From NCBI GenBank assembly GCA_002205965.3, contig NADL03000496.1, positions 62,001-126,000 on the forward strand: a stretch of DNA of 64,000 nt, in the 5' to 3' direction. The position numbers and the translations under genes were made by a program. Below the pieces are notes generated by a model. It ran no database searches and was not told the DNA's origin. It saw only the letters and a program-made list of their open reading frames with translations. Every line of letters starts with the position of its first letter. Within the stretch, counting starts at the first letter, position 1. This document shows, piece by piece, positions 9,684 to 18,514 of this stretch. Source of the DNA: Kappaphycus alvarezii. Its lineage: Eukaryota; Rhodophyta; Florideophyceae; Gigartinales; Solieriaceae.

Positions 9684-9695
9684 CGCTCTACACCG

Positions 9696-9742
9696 TGATA
9701 GACCGGATATATCTTCCAAGCGTAAAACACCCAAACCTTTCT
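9696..9742 (+). repeat. Gamma LINE 3' tail
   Basis: A 47-bp tail with the 10-bp duplication CTCTACACCG at 9686-9695 and 9743-9752. The left copy overlaps the target duplication of the neighbouring solo LTR. Confidence 0.85.
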
Positions 9743-9916
9743 CTCTACACCGCCTCACTCTTTCGTTACATATTAGCAACTGATTCGCTTAGCCCTTGGG
9801 CACCCCCCAATGCGAAGGCCCAGGTCGGCCCCTTTTTGGGGTCCCTTCAATAAACGTTGAACCACCTGGACGTACAGCACTGTAATTATATTACGTAGGC
9901 GAGACACTGAGACGTT

Positions 9917-10913
9917 TTGGTGAGTAGCTGCCTCATGTCACAATCCTCTACAAAGGCGGCGAGCTACCTACAACCAATCCAAGTTGGCATTGCGACGAGG
10001 GCCGGGGCCGACACTATTGTGCACGCCATCCGACGAATGGTTAATACAGTTGGCAACTCATCCGAATTTGCGCTGCTTTCAGTAGATCTTAAGGACGCGT
10101 TTAACCTTTGCAGTCGATCTGCTTTTCTCGAAGCGGTTCAAACGCATTTTCCACAACTGCTGCGCTGGGTAATGTACTGTTACAACGATCCAGAACATTT
10201 GTGGACGGGTTTTGACACACTAAGTAGTGTGATCGGTGTCCAGCAAGGCGACCCGCTCAGCGGCTTGCTATTCGACATAGTTCTCCATAGGCTAACCTGA
10301 AGATACAAGACATGCTGACGTTGTCGAAGGGCGCCAAAGAGGTCCAAGACATATTCCTACAGCTGTGGTATCATGATGACGGCTACATAGTGGCCAAACA
10401 TGCCTCTCTGTTGAAAGCCATCGCAATTCTGTCCTCTCCGAGGCAACGCGCCTCGGTCTACACTTGGCACTTCCCAAGTGTAAAATATTGTGGCCCACGG
10501 CTCCAAACGAGGTCGTCACAGCCGCGTACCCCACGGAGATCCAACAGTTTTACAGTGAGGGAACTGCGGTCCTGAATGCGCCTATCGGCTCAAATGATTT
10601 CATAAGGCACTACTTCACCAACCACGTGCACTCTCTGGAACCCTTTACGCAGGCCGTCACGGAACTTCAGGATACACAGGTCTCCTTCCAGATTTTAAGA
10701 AACTGCTTAGGGGTATGTAAGTTGGCCTATCTCCTTCGGGTCGTGCCGCCATCGTGCACCATCGAAGGAGCCACCTATTTCGACCAGCTGATGGAACAGT
10801 CAATGAGGACTTTGGAAGGAGGCGTCGTCGACAGTGCAGTCTTTCGGGAGCTGCAACTCCTGTTCAAACAAATTGAGGACAAAAAGCCTACACTAGGAAT
10901 CGGCCTTACCTAA
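9917..10913 (+). pseudogene. Reverse transcriptase of gamma LINE (YHDD)
   Basis: Three consecutive frames give one RT. 9917-10300 holds QVGIATRAGADTIVHAI, LSVDLKDAFN (first catalytic Asp) and GVQQGDPLSGLLF. 10312-10440 holds LWYHDDGYIVAK, the catalytic box with His instead of Ala (YHDD, 10369-10380). 10464-10913 holds the thumb: CKILWPTAP, LNAPIGSNDFI and LGVCKLAYLLRVVPP. Frameshifts lie near 10300 and 10445. His in the second box position is unusual, since LINE RTs mostly have YADD. Confidence 0.85.
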
Positions 10914-11338
10914 AGACATCGCCGCAGCCGCCTTCCTCGCGTCTAGCTCACATACAAACAAGCTAGGTGAGCGATGCCTGCCGTCTGCAGTGAGCGACTT
11001 GGCAACTTACGCGGAGGCCAAGATGGCATTCACTCAATGGAACTCATCTTGCGCCCGATCGACAGGCTCCCATTCAGTCGTTCTTGCTCTAACCCTCCAT
11101 CGCAAAAGACACTGACTGACGCAGTCCATGCTGCAATATATGAACAGCTTCCGATGGGTACTTGCCGTACACAGGCCTTCAGGGCCTCAATGACTCTCCC
11201 AGGTGCCAAGGAATGGGTCCATTGCCCTCCACAACAGGCTTGAAGACCGCAATAGGCACCCGACATTTCTCGGTGTGGTTCAAATACTATTGCCGAAGCC
11301 CCGCTTCTCGAGCCAGGAACCCCTAGTCCAAGAGTCGG

Positions 11339-11999
11339 ATGCCGGAAACAGTGGACGTCCACGGCGACCACTTGATCCACTGCAGGTACGGAGCGCAACG
11401 AATCGTCCGCCACGATGACCAGGTCACCTTACTACGTAACGACCTGAGCCTAGGCGCAAGCCACCCTGCCGTCAAGCCCCGGTCGCACGGGGAACACAAA
11501 ACAAGGCCGGACATCAGGGCAACGGGCGCCACCGCCGGCACCGATTATTTCGATGTGACCTTCGTGAACCCGCTGGCCCCTTCTCACCTCAGAATGAGAA
11601 CCTTTAACCCCCTTACCAGCTTGAACGCAGCTCACGCGGACAAGCTACGAAAGTACCAGAGATTCTTAGCCAGCTTACCTCGCAGGAAACAAACTCGTGC
11701 CCGTTCCTATCTCCAGGCATCCCGTAGCGTTCCGCCACATCACGGAGGTAGCCCGAGCGGTCGCCGACCGAGCCTTGGACCAATATTCCAGGGTGAGAGC
11801 AATTCTCCTCCAACGACACGCAGCGTTGGTGGTCACCTCCAACGCAGCCTGCTTGTTAACCGGTCTACCAGCTACTTTCCAGTTGGTACACACTCTCAAG
11901 CACTTGCAATATAGGTCCTGCCAATGGTTTGATTACAAGTACAGAGGACTCCCAACCTTTCCATTACTCGCAGTAAACCACCCCTTTACCCCCCTATAA
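11339..11999 (+). pseudogene. Restriction-like endonuclease and C-terminus of gamma LINE
   Basis: The frame reads GDHLIHC (second half of the CCHC finger), RHDDQVTLL, then RPDI at 11504-11515 and YFDVTFVNP, the closest match here to the R2-type (R/K)PD...D core. Conserved FNPLTSLNAA follows. Near 11690 a frameshift moves the C-terminus into the frame starting VPISRHPVAFRH, which ends FDYKYRGLPTFPLLAVN and stops at 11999. Homologous pieces lie at 20444-20703 and 63122-63440, both on the minus strand. Confidence 0.85.
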
Positions 12000-12052
12000 T
12001 TATATTGATTTTAGAAGCAGAAAACGCATTCTTGTGCTTCTGTTCATTTAAT

Positions 12053-12295
12053 TCACTGCTTCCCGTAGCGGTTCCGCCCCTCTACAGGAGCTCCGTGACG
12101 TGGTGGTCGTAAAACTTTGTGAGTTGTACAATGCCCCTTGACTTTGTTACCCGTTTTGCATTTAGTCTCCAAGTGATGCAGGCGCAATAGGTTTCCACCC
12201 TCCACCCGCATTCGTGGTTAATTTCTGAATATCCTCCGCACGCTTCTGCGCCGTACTGATGCCATAAAAGTTGTCCATACCGTACAACTCGAGAT
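12053..12295 (+). mobile_element. LINE, alpha family, 3' end fragment
   Basis: The sequence matches the last ~100 codons and 3' UTR of alpha copies (CTTCCCGTAGCGG, TTTGCATTTAGTCTCCAA, ATATCCTCCGCACGCTTCTG), with an unrelated ~45-bp stretch near 12095-12138, and ends at GCCATAAAAGTTG. It is 5'-truncated and non-coding in practice. Confidence 0.8.
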
Positions 12296-12358
12296 TTACC
12301 CCAAAAGTTCATTTGATGCGCTCGAAAAAAGTGGCACAAATACTCATCATGCAGCGAC

Positions 12359-12363
12359 AAAAT
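12359..12363 (-). terminator. Pol III T-run terminator of tRNA-Val
   Basis: Five T residues on the minus strand, starting 6 nt after the discriminator base. Confidence 0.75.
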
Positions 12364-12369
12364 ATTCCT

Positions 12370-12442
12370 ACTCTTGTGGAGGGTCGAACTCCAGACCTCC
12401 AGCATGTTAGGCTGGCGCTCTAACCAACTGAGCTACAAGAGC
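12370..12442 (-). tRNA. tRNA-Val (anticodon AAC)
   Basis: The minus strand folds into a full cloverleaf. The acceptor is GCTCTTG/CAAGAGT (G:U at the first pair), the D stem GCTC/GAGC, the anticodon stem CCAGC/GCTGG with loop CTAACAT (anticodon AAC, valine), and the T stem TGGAG/CTCCA with loop TTCGACC. The discriminator is A, as expected for Val. There is no intron and no encoded CCA. The A box (TAGCTCAGTTGG) and B box (AGTTCGACCCT) fit pol III internal promoters. A TTTTT run near 12359-12363 is a pol III terminator. Its 3' end, with CCA added, is complementary to the primer-binding site at 26070-26087. Confidence 0.96.
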
Positions 12443-12474
12443 ATCATCTCTTGAAGGCTGCACGCACTTCGCGC

Positions 12475-12662
12475 AGATTTAAAAGTGTTGTTTCCATATT
12501 TTCGCAGGCTACACGTGGCCGACGTGGACCACCCGGTTAGCACCTAGCTAGCAATATAGTCGGATCCTGCAGCGGACACCCGTTTTACTGATGCCATAAA
12601 GTTACTCTCTACAGCTGCAGCGGACACCCGTTTTACTGATGCCATAAAGTTACTCTCTCTAC
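12475..12662 (+). repeat. Delta-type LINE tail with a duplicated terminal unit
   Basis: The segment reads CACCCGGTTAGCACCTAGC and then GCAGCGGACACCCG...TGATGCCATAAAGTTACTCTC, and the last unit (about 44 bp) is present twice (12567-12611 and 12612-12660). It matches the delta tails at 18425-18514 and 33624-33711. The 5' end of the next delta LINE starts directly after it. Confidence 0.8.
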
Positions 12663-12784
12663 ACTACTACTCCTCCTCTCAAATCTCTCCAAAACAAATA
12701 ATTTTCCAACCACCAACGTCACCATCCGCATGCCCCTTCCCCCCGGCGCCTCCCGCGCGCCTGCCCGGCGCCGCCGCGCTCGGC

Positions 12785-14306
12785 ATGGATGAGTACATCC
12801 TATGCCGCCGTGGCTTCACGCCCGCCCCGCCGCCCACAAACCGCCCCACCCTAGTGCCCATCACCAAGGTCGAGCTTCCACGCGTCGACCCTGCTATGGC
12901 GCACGTGTCATGAGCCTCCCGCAGGCTCAAGCGCTCATTGGCCAACCGGCCAACGCTTCTCCTCAGGCCCTCGCCCGTGCTCGGGAGCTCGTTGCTCTCG
13001 GCGCCGCCGCCCCCGGTCGTCTCAATCCGCGCACGGGGATCTTGAGCCCACGCCCCCTCCCGCCCCGCAACTCGCCCACTTGGGGATCGCAACTACCTCG
13101 GAACGCTCCTTCGCCTCCTACCAGGCCGCCCAAAAGTTCCTCGGGGAGGCTGCCACCCTCGCCAACACCTCGCTGCCCCCGCACGTCCTCATCCCTCACG
13201 TGGGAAAATGGACGTTCATTTACTTCCCGATGCCGCCCGTAAGGAGATGTTCTCCATCCTGGCTCACCTTCAGTGCATGTTTCCGGACCTGCAAACCACT
13301 ACTTTGACCATCGCGGCCACCGCCGCAGCCCTGGACGACTCCGCTTCCCAAGGAGTCGTGACCCGCCTAGGCCGAGAGGCCACCCGCCTGCTTGACCCAA
13401 CCCTTCGCTCCTGGGTCCTCCCTACGTTCGCACGGCCCTCGCAACGACCCTGCGTCACCACGCCCGTGACGTGATCGACACCCGCCGTGCCGCCCGAGCC
13501 CGCCCCTCACCCGCCCAACCCAAGACCCCCGTCCCACCCAAGACCCCCGCCAATCCCGCCCGCCCACCTGTTGTGAGCCCCGCTCACCCCACCGCCCCGA
13601 CCTCCCCCGGCTCCGCCCGCAACAAGCGCCCCAACGCGCTTCCGGCCCTCCTCCCCGCCTCCCGCCCCCGGGCCCGCCCCTCAACAATCCCCCGACCTCA
13701 CCCTGCAATCCCGGGCTCTTCCCCCTCGGCAACCAAACGCCGCTGCGCGGCAACTGAAGAGGCCCCCGCGGCGGAGTTCCTTATGGTGCCCACCGCAACC
13801 CCGACGCCCCTGGCTGTCCTGCCCCCTACTGTCGCCGCCTCGGCGCCACAGGGTCGGGAGTCCGCCACACCCGCTGCCATGCCGCCGTCGTCCGCAGGCA
13901 TGCAAGAAGTCCCACCTCCGGCCCAGGGACCCGCACAAGACCTCCGCTGCCCCCTCCCTCCCCCTGTCGGCGCGTCCGCAATGGAAGGAGTGCGGTCGGG
14001 TGACGGCTCCTCCGCCTAACCACCCTCCTCATGGAAATCTCCACCCCACCCCCTCCTCCCTCCTCCTCTGCCTCTCCCTTACCAAGCATCGAAGACATCC
14101 TCCGCACCCCATACCGGGAAAGGGACATCTTCCAGGATATCCCATTCCCATGTCTCAAGCCCTTCACTCTCCTTTTTATCAAGCTGGTACAAGCCGCCGC
14201 AAACGCAAGGAGGGATGAGGCCACCTACCGTGCTTTCCTGCACCTCTACATGCTGCAACCGCTGTCCTCCGCCGCAGCTTGCGCGGGGGGACGGCTGGCA
14301 GCATAA
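12785..14306 (+). pseudogene. N-terminal ORF region of delta LINE D
   Basis: The GC-rich region upstream of the RT codes, with frame changes, for a protein also seen in copy E (34750-35420). Shared blocks include VELPRVDPAM/VQLPEIDPAI, LNPRTG/LDPRTG, LPPHVLIPHVGK/LPPFVLVPHVGK followed by an aromatic FIYFP/YLYFP. The following 250 codons (13471-14019) are Pro/Ala/Arg-rich and low complexity; 14031-14306 holds PFTLLFIKLVQAAANARRDEATYRA, also in copy E. I do not recognise the domains. No zinc knuckle or apurinic endonuclease motif was found. This may be the ORF1-like (nucleic-acid-binding) portion. Confidence 0.55.
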
Positions 14307-14549
14307 CAAAGGTCAACGGCCGCTCTCGGCGCCCGAATCCGGCGCGCCCATACTGGAGCTGAGTGGAACGCGCTGTGGTTTAAGCCCTGCGCGCCCAGGA
14401 AGCACGCTCTGAGTGGATCCAGCAGCACCGCCCCTTACGGCTCAGCTCCAGCGACGCACGGCGCGCCCGTCGCGCGGAAGCCCTCTGTGCAGACGCCCGC
14501 TACGGCAAGGCCATGCGGTCCCTGCACAACGCTCCACTAGCCGATGTGA

Positions 14550-15630
14550 ATGACCCGCACACCATCCAAGCGCTGCGTGATCTTCACCCCGCGCCCCGCG
14601 CCCGATCACGCCCATTCCCGAAGAAACCTTCCTCCTCCACCATCAATCACGGCAGAAGCCGTAGAGCAGGCTGTACGAGGTATTTCTCGTGGTACGACCG
14701 CGGGACCGGACCGCACGCCGGCACGCTGGTTCCACTTGCTAGTCAAACATCGGTCAGCCCGGCCGCCGGGGTGACAGGGAAAAGTGTGCTGACGAGTTGG
14801 TGACGCGGATCGCGCGTGGGGAACTGCCGGACTCGGTCCTGCCCCTGCTCGCTGCCGCAACATTACTCCCGCTACGGCCGAAACCGGACAAAATCCGTCC
14901 CATCGCTGTGGGATCGGTCCTCCGCCGCATTGGCACCAAAGCGCTGCTGCCGGGTGCCATCGATGACTCTCGAGACTTCCTCGCGCCATTCCAAACGGCC
15001 AACGGTATCAAGGCCGGGATGGACGCTGTCTTCCATGACACCCGCGCTCTGCCTCGCCGTTTCTCTGGTGCTCCGCATGTTGCCACGGTCCTCATTGACG
15101 CGCACAACGCTTTCAACCGCGTTGATCGCCAGTCAATGCTGTCCCAACTTCCAGCACTCGCTCCTTCTCTGGCCCGCTTCGTGAATATGATACATGATCG
15201 CATTGGGCTACCGTTGCTTGTACCGAAATGCCAGAACACGGTCATCTCGAGTGCTCAGGGCACCCAGCAGGGCGACCCGGCCAGTATGTTGCTGTTTTCC
15301 CTCACGATTCAACCACTAATCCGGAAAATCGCCGAGGACAGCAACATCGTGCTGAATCAATGGTACGCGGACGACGGGACCCTCAGAGGGACACTCCAGG
15401 GTCTGCGCCGAGCTCGCCGCCTCCTGCAGGCTGAGGGTCCGGCTGTCGGCCTCTACGTCAACGCGAGGAAGACGCGCATTCACTGGCCAAACACGCTCCT
15501 GCCGGACCGCACGGAATTCCTCCGCGAATTTCCTCTGTCCGAGTGCTCGCGCGACGGCTTCGAGCTCCTAGGAGCGCCGATGGGCAACCGCCTTCACCGA
15601 TGCATACCTGCGGGGCAAGGTGGAGGGGTG
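14550..15630 (+). pseudogene. Reverse transcriptase of delta LINE D
   Basis: GTTAGPDRTPARWF (near 14690-14730) opens the RT in one frame. A shift near 14770 leads into the 278-codon open frame at 14797-15633, with RPIAVGSVLRRIG, VLIDAHNAFNRVDRQ (first catalytic Asp), GTQQGDPASMLLFSL and YADD at 15364-15375. The thumb follows with RKTRIHWPN and GFELLGAPMGN, and the frame is then broken by one extra base near 15588. The domain is otherwise intact and typical of LINE RTs. It runs into the solo LTR at 15631. Confidence 0.88.
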
Positions 15631-15944
15631 TGATGCGCGCAAAATTTGCACACGAAAAAAAATCTAGAGGAGGACCAAATTGGATACAGTATCGGGATTT
15701 GCAAGATATTTTTTACAGTTTCTGAATTTGCAAGATATTTTTAATTTGGATGAGTGTGGCAAATTCATGAGTTGATTTGTTATCTTAAGACACAGTGTCA
15801 TTAATAGATGTCATTACTGTACAGGTCCAAGGTCGACATACTTTTCGAAGACGTCGCAGTATTTAAACTTCGAAGTCGACATCGTTGAGGCAACTCCCCG
15901 CATTCAACTACCCCATCGGCTCACCCCTTCTTTTAGCCCTTAAC

Positions 15945-16214
15945 ATGACCAACCTCCGTCCTTCCCTCACCATCACCAAGTCATCACGAGGCCGTCGTCC
16001 ACTCAACGCTTTGGCCCTGATGGCAAATGGTCCAACCGACTACGATGATTACTGTAGAAGGTTGGACCGGGAACGCGTTCGGGAGTGGGTCCGCCGTAAC
16101 TGCTTCGAGCAGGCAGAAGAGGCAGAGGAGGAGGAGGAGGGAGAAGAGGAGATAGAGGAAGAAGAGAAAGAGGAGGATGAAGAGGAGGACTGGGTGGATC
16201 CGTGGAACCACTAG
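15945..16214 (+). CDS. U3-encoded protein of gypsy family 2, first frame
   Basis: The frame from the ATG at 15945 encodes 89 residues starting MTNLRPS, then GPTDYDDYCRRLDRERVREW and a Glu-rich stretch. It is homologous to the U3 frame of family 1 at 2550. The ATG follows a TATTTAAA box by about 80 bp. An ATG at 15885 lies in frame, but MTNLRPS is the conserved start. The frame ends at a TAG after WVDPWNH, and acidic coding potential resumes in another frame to 16360. Function unknown. Confidence 0.5.
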   Translation: MTNLRPSLTITKSSRGRRPLNALALMANGPTDYDDYCRRLDRERVREWVRRNCFEQAEEAEEEEEGEEEIEEEEKEEDEEEDWVDPWNH

Positions 16215-16343
16215 TTATAACGGTGGGGGGGCTCCCATGGAGAAAGGAGGGGAGACTGAGGGAGTAATTGTGATCTCTAGCTCTTCTGACGAGGATGAAG
16301 AGAGAAGAGAAGAGGAGGATGAGGAGGATGAGGGGAGGGAGAC

Positions 16344-16550
16344 ATGGAAAGTGATGGATTAGTGGGGAAGGGGCCAGAAAATATGGACCAGGTGGTTCCG
16401 ACTCAGGAACCGGATGGGGACGTCCTCAATGGTCCAGATATTTCACAGGAGGCAATGGAGAATTATAAGCCATTCGCGGATATTTGTGTGGACTGCCTGG
16501 GTGGAATGGATATTTTCGGGGAACTGTTTGGCTCTGATGTAGAGGACTAA
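16344..16550 (+). CDS. U3-encoded protein of gypsy family 2, C-terminal frame
   Basis: This 68-codon frame begins MESDGLVGKG and contains MDQVVPTQEPDGD, FADICVDCLGGMDI and a terminal acidic ELFGSDVED. It matches the 3002-3196 frame of family 1 residue by residue, with substitutions. Conservation of a reading frame between two diverged LTR families argues that it is coding. Function unknown. Confidence 0.5.
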   Translation: MESDGLVGKGPENMDQVVPTQEPDGDVLNGPDISQEAMENYKPFADICVDCLGGMDIFGELFGSDVED

Positions 16551-17001
16551 GACATGAAGGAAGGAATCTAGATATTTATCTGATAGTATCTGCTGTTAGT
16601 CTTTCTCGTTCACACGATTCCATTTGATGCATTTTATGGTTCTTAGTATGTTTCTTTGAGACTTTAGGGATACCCAAAGAGTCTATATAAGCTGAGTAAA
16701 CTGCTTCCTCTTGTGGAGGTCAAGCAAGTTGGCAGACAACTTCAAGTCAAGTCCCGAGTAGTAGGAAGTTGAGAGTCAACTTCAGGCCCAAGAAACCTTT
16801 TTCCTACGCTGCTCACAGAGCATCAGTGGTAGACCCTGCCCCTTTCATACTGGCTTGAGGACCTCTCAACTCTCTTCCATATACACTCCTTCTTGCTCGT
16901 TCAACTATACCACGGTAGCACTTTTGTCGCTTGCACCACCTCCTTCTTGGGTAGTTGGTTCTGAGTATCTCTTCTCCCGACGATTTACCCCTATCAGGGT
17001 G

Positions 17002-18400
17002 CCACCGCACTCCGACTGCTGACTCACGTTCCTGACCCCGCGCCCGTTTCCACATGCACCGGTTGTGCGCGTCGGCATGCCTCGTCTCCCACGCGTTCCG
17101 GCTCGCCGACCCACAACACTCGGCCCCCACTGCACAAGCCTTTGACGCCCTGCAGAGGTCGTCTTACTCGGAGCTACACGAGATCGCCCTCACAGACGCT
17201 GCATGGGACCAAGTTACGCTACCATTCGCCAAGGAGGTCAGGGATTCACCCATATCTCCCGTTCTTACACGGCTCGGTCGCAGCTAGTATCATCGACGCG
17301 GTTCCGCCACGTGAGAGGTCGGCATCGTACACTACGCAACGTTCTGCCGCCGTCTCTGGTCACCGATAACGGGGTGACAGGGCGTTTCTGGTCCGACAAG
17401 CCTTGCCGCGAATCCGTGACTTCCTGCAATGTATCCCTGGGCGCCCGTACTCCGTCGACATCGGCCCATTTGACCCGAGCCTCCTTGCTGCCAAACCATC
17501 CAACCTCCAAACCTTCTTAAATGGTGTGCAGCAGGAGGCACAGGGAAGGGTCCACTGGCGTGATGACTCATGGGTGACACACCCCAACCCGGCTCAGCAC
17601 AGCACTCAAGAAGTTCGACATCGGATTCGTGGCCTGGCGTTCCGGAACAGCCCCGCCGCCGCTTTTCTCATCGCTCACCCCACAACCGCTACGGTGGTGT
17701 CCTCGGCCCACTGGCAGACCATGATCCGCCGGCACCTCGGCCTCCCCGTATATAACGACTCCCGCCCGCTCACCTGCGCCCACTGCAACCAAACTATGGA
17801 CGCACTTGGAGACCACGCGGCGGACCTTTGCCCTGCCGGCTTCGGCCGCCCGCACCGCCACAACTCCCTACGCAACGTCTTCGCCACCACGTTGCTCGCG
17901 CTGCGGGCCTGGACTGCCAGTACGAAGTCCCGCTGCTTGTCCCGGGAACGAATATCCGCCCTGCGGACATTCTGATACAACCCCCCCCGCCCACAGGCCA
18001 ACAGGTCCGCCCCATAGCCTGCGACCTAACCGTTGTCTCGCCGTTCAACAAGGCGTACGCACAAGGGCCACACAACTGGCCGGCGGCGCCGCCGACATTG
18101 CCCACCGAGACAAAGTCAAAGACCTGGAGCGCAAACTGGTACGCCACATCCCCCCCTTCGCACAACACCTCCAGGAACCGAACTTCAAGTTTCAGCCCCT
18201 GGCTTTCGACTCCCTGGGTGCCCCATCCCCGCCTCCATTCTGTTCTTCGAAGACTTCATCCCCTCATCGCAGAGAAGCTCAACACTACCACAACAGTAAT
18301 CCGCAGACGTATTATCAGCGCATTAGTTGCACACTGTGGTCTCCTGCAGCGGACACCCGTTTTACTGATGCCATAAAGTTACTTCTTCTGTTGCAATGGC
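17002..18400 (+). pseudogene. Linker and restriction-like endonuclease of delta LINE D
   Basis: After the solo LTR the frame resumes with FHMHRLCASACLVSHAF and LTDAAWDQVTLPF (thumb/linker). The 17403-17975 frame holds RVHWRDDSW, the finger CAHC...GDHAADLC and GRPHRHNSLRN. A frameshift near 17880 leads to the frame with AAGLDCQYEVPLLVPG, RPADILIQPP and RPIACDLTVVSPF, the endonuclease core. At least three frameshifts. The 49-bp tail unit inserted near 18340 truncates the C-terminus. Confidence 0.82.
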
Positions 18401-18514
18401 GATTCTATCGCGAGCCCCACTGTACGTACCTGACGTGGAACATCCGGTTAGTTCTTAGCCGTATAGTCAGTCCTGCAGTGTACACGACAGATACTCAATG
18501 AAGTAAAGTTTCTC

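Larger units (their letters stand above)
8001..9780 (+). mobile_element. Decayed gamma-type LINE RT with insertions
   Basis: Only weak protein signals remain: ASTIVHRVVNI near 8762-8795 resembles ADTIVHAIRRMVN of the gamma RT at 10010-10050, and a P/QGDP-like box follows near 9020. The segment is cut by a gamma tail (8589-8670, 11-bp duplication CTACCAAACTC), a solo LTR (9099-9683) and another gamma tail (9696-9742, 10-bp duplication CTCTACACCG). I see no other gene. Bases 8001-8170 hold no clear element signal. Confidence 0.45.
9781..11999 (+). mobile_element. LINE, gamma family, RT, RLE and 3' end
   Basis: This is the longest gamma LINE in the window. RT, linker, RLE finger and core, C-terminal region and a tail with GCAGTAAACCACCCCTTTACCC (about 11968-11990) follow in order, broken by at least four frameshifts or stops. 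The C-terminal codons (ILLQRHAALVVTSNAACLL, near 11800-11865) and the tail are the same sequence class as the dispersed short repeats, which identifies those repeats as gamma-type LINE ends. The 5' end is not clear; 9781-9916 shows no coding signal I can name. Confidence 0.8.
15631..16996 (+). mobile_element. Solo LTR of gypsy family 2 with U3 reading frame
   Basis: A 1366-bp LTR runs from TGATGCGCGC to CCCCTATCA, with the exact 5-bp duplication GGGTG at 15626-15630 and 16997-17001. Its last 450 bp resemble family 1 (same TATATAA region at about 16684-16690 and the same terminal TTTACCCCTATCA). The first 230 bp are AT-rich and unlike family 1. It carries a diverged version of the U3 reading frame (15945-16214, 16344-16550) and a TATTTAAA box near 15858-15865. 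Confidence 0.92.
12663..18514 (+). mobile_element. LINE, delta family, copy D, nearly full length, split by a solo LTR
   Basis: This is the only LINE here that runs from a 5' leader through an N-terminal ORF region, RT, RLE and tail. It is GC-rich and interrupted by the solo LTR 15631-16996, whose duplication GGGTG is exact; joining the flanks restores a collinear reading (GKVEGC followed by HRTP, against KIAQCRRTL in copy F). A second 49-bp insertion at about 18340-18388 copies the tail unit GCAGCGGACACCCG...CATAAAGTTACTTC. Stops and frameshifts are frequent. The tail AGTAAAGTTTCTC is followed by copy F. Confidence 0.85.

Noticed and set aside
12679..13753. Several long minus-strand frames over the delta LINE N-terminal region
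   Set aside because: High GC gives long chance frames opposite the coding strand; Gly/Arg-rich with no motif, and the plus-strand protein is conserved with copy E.
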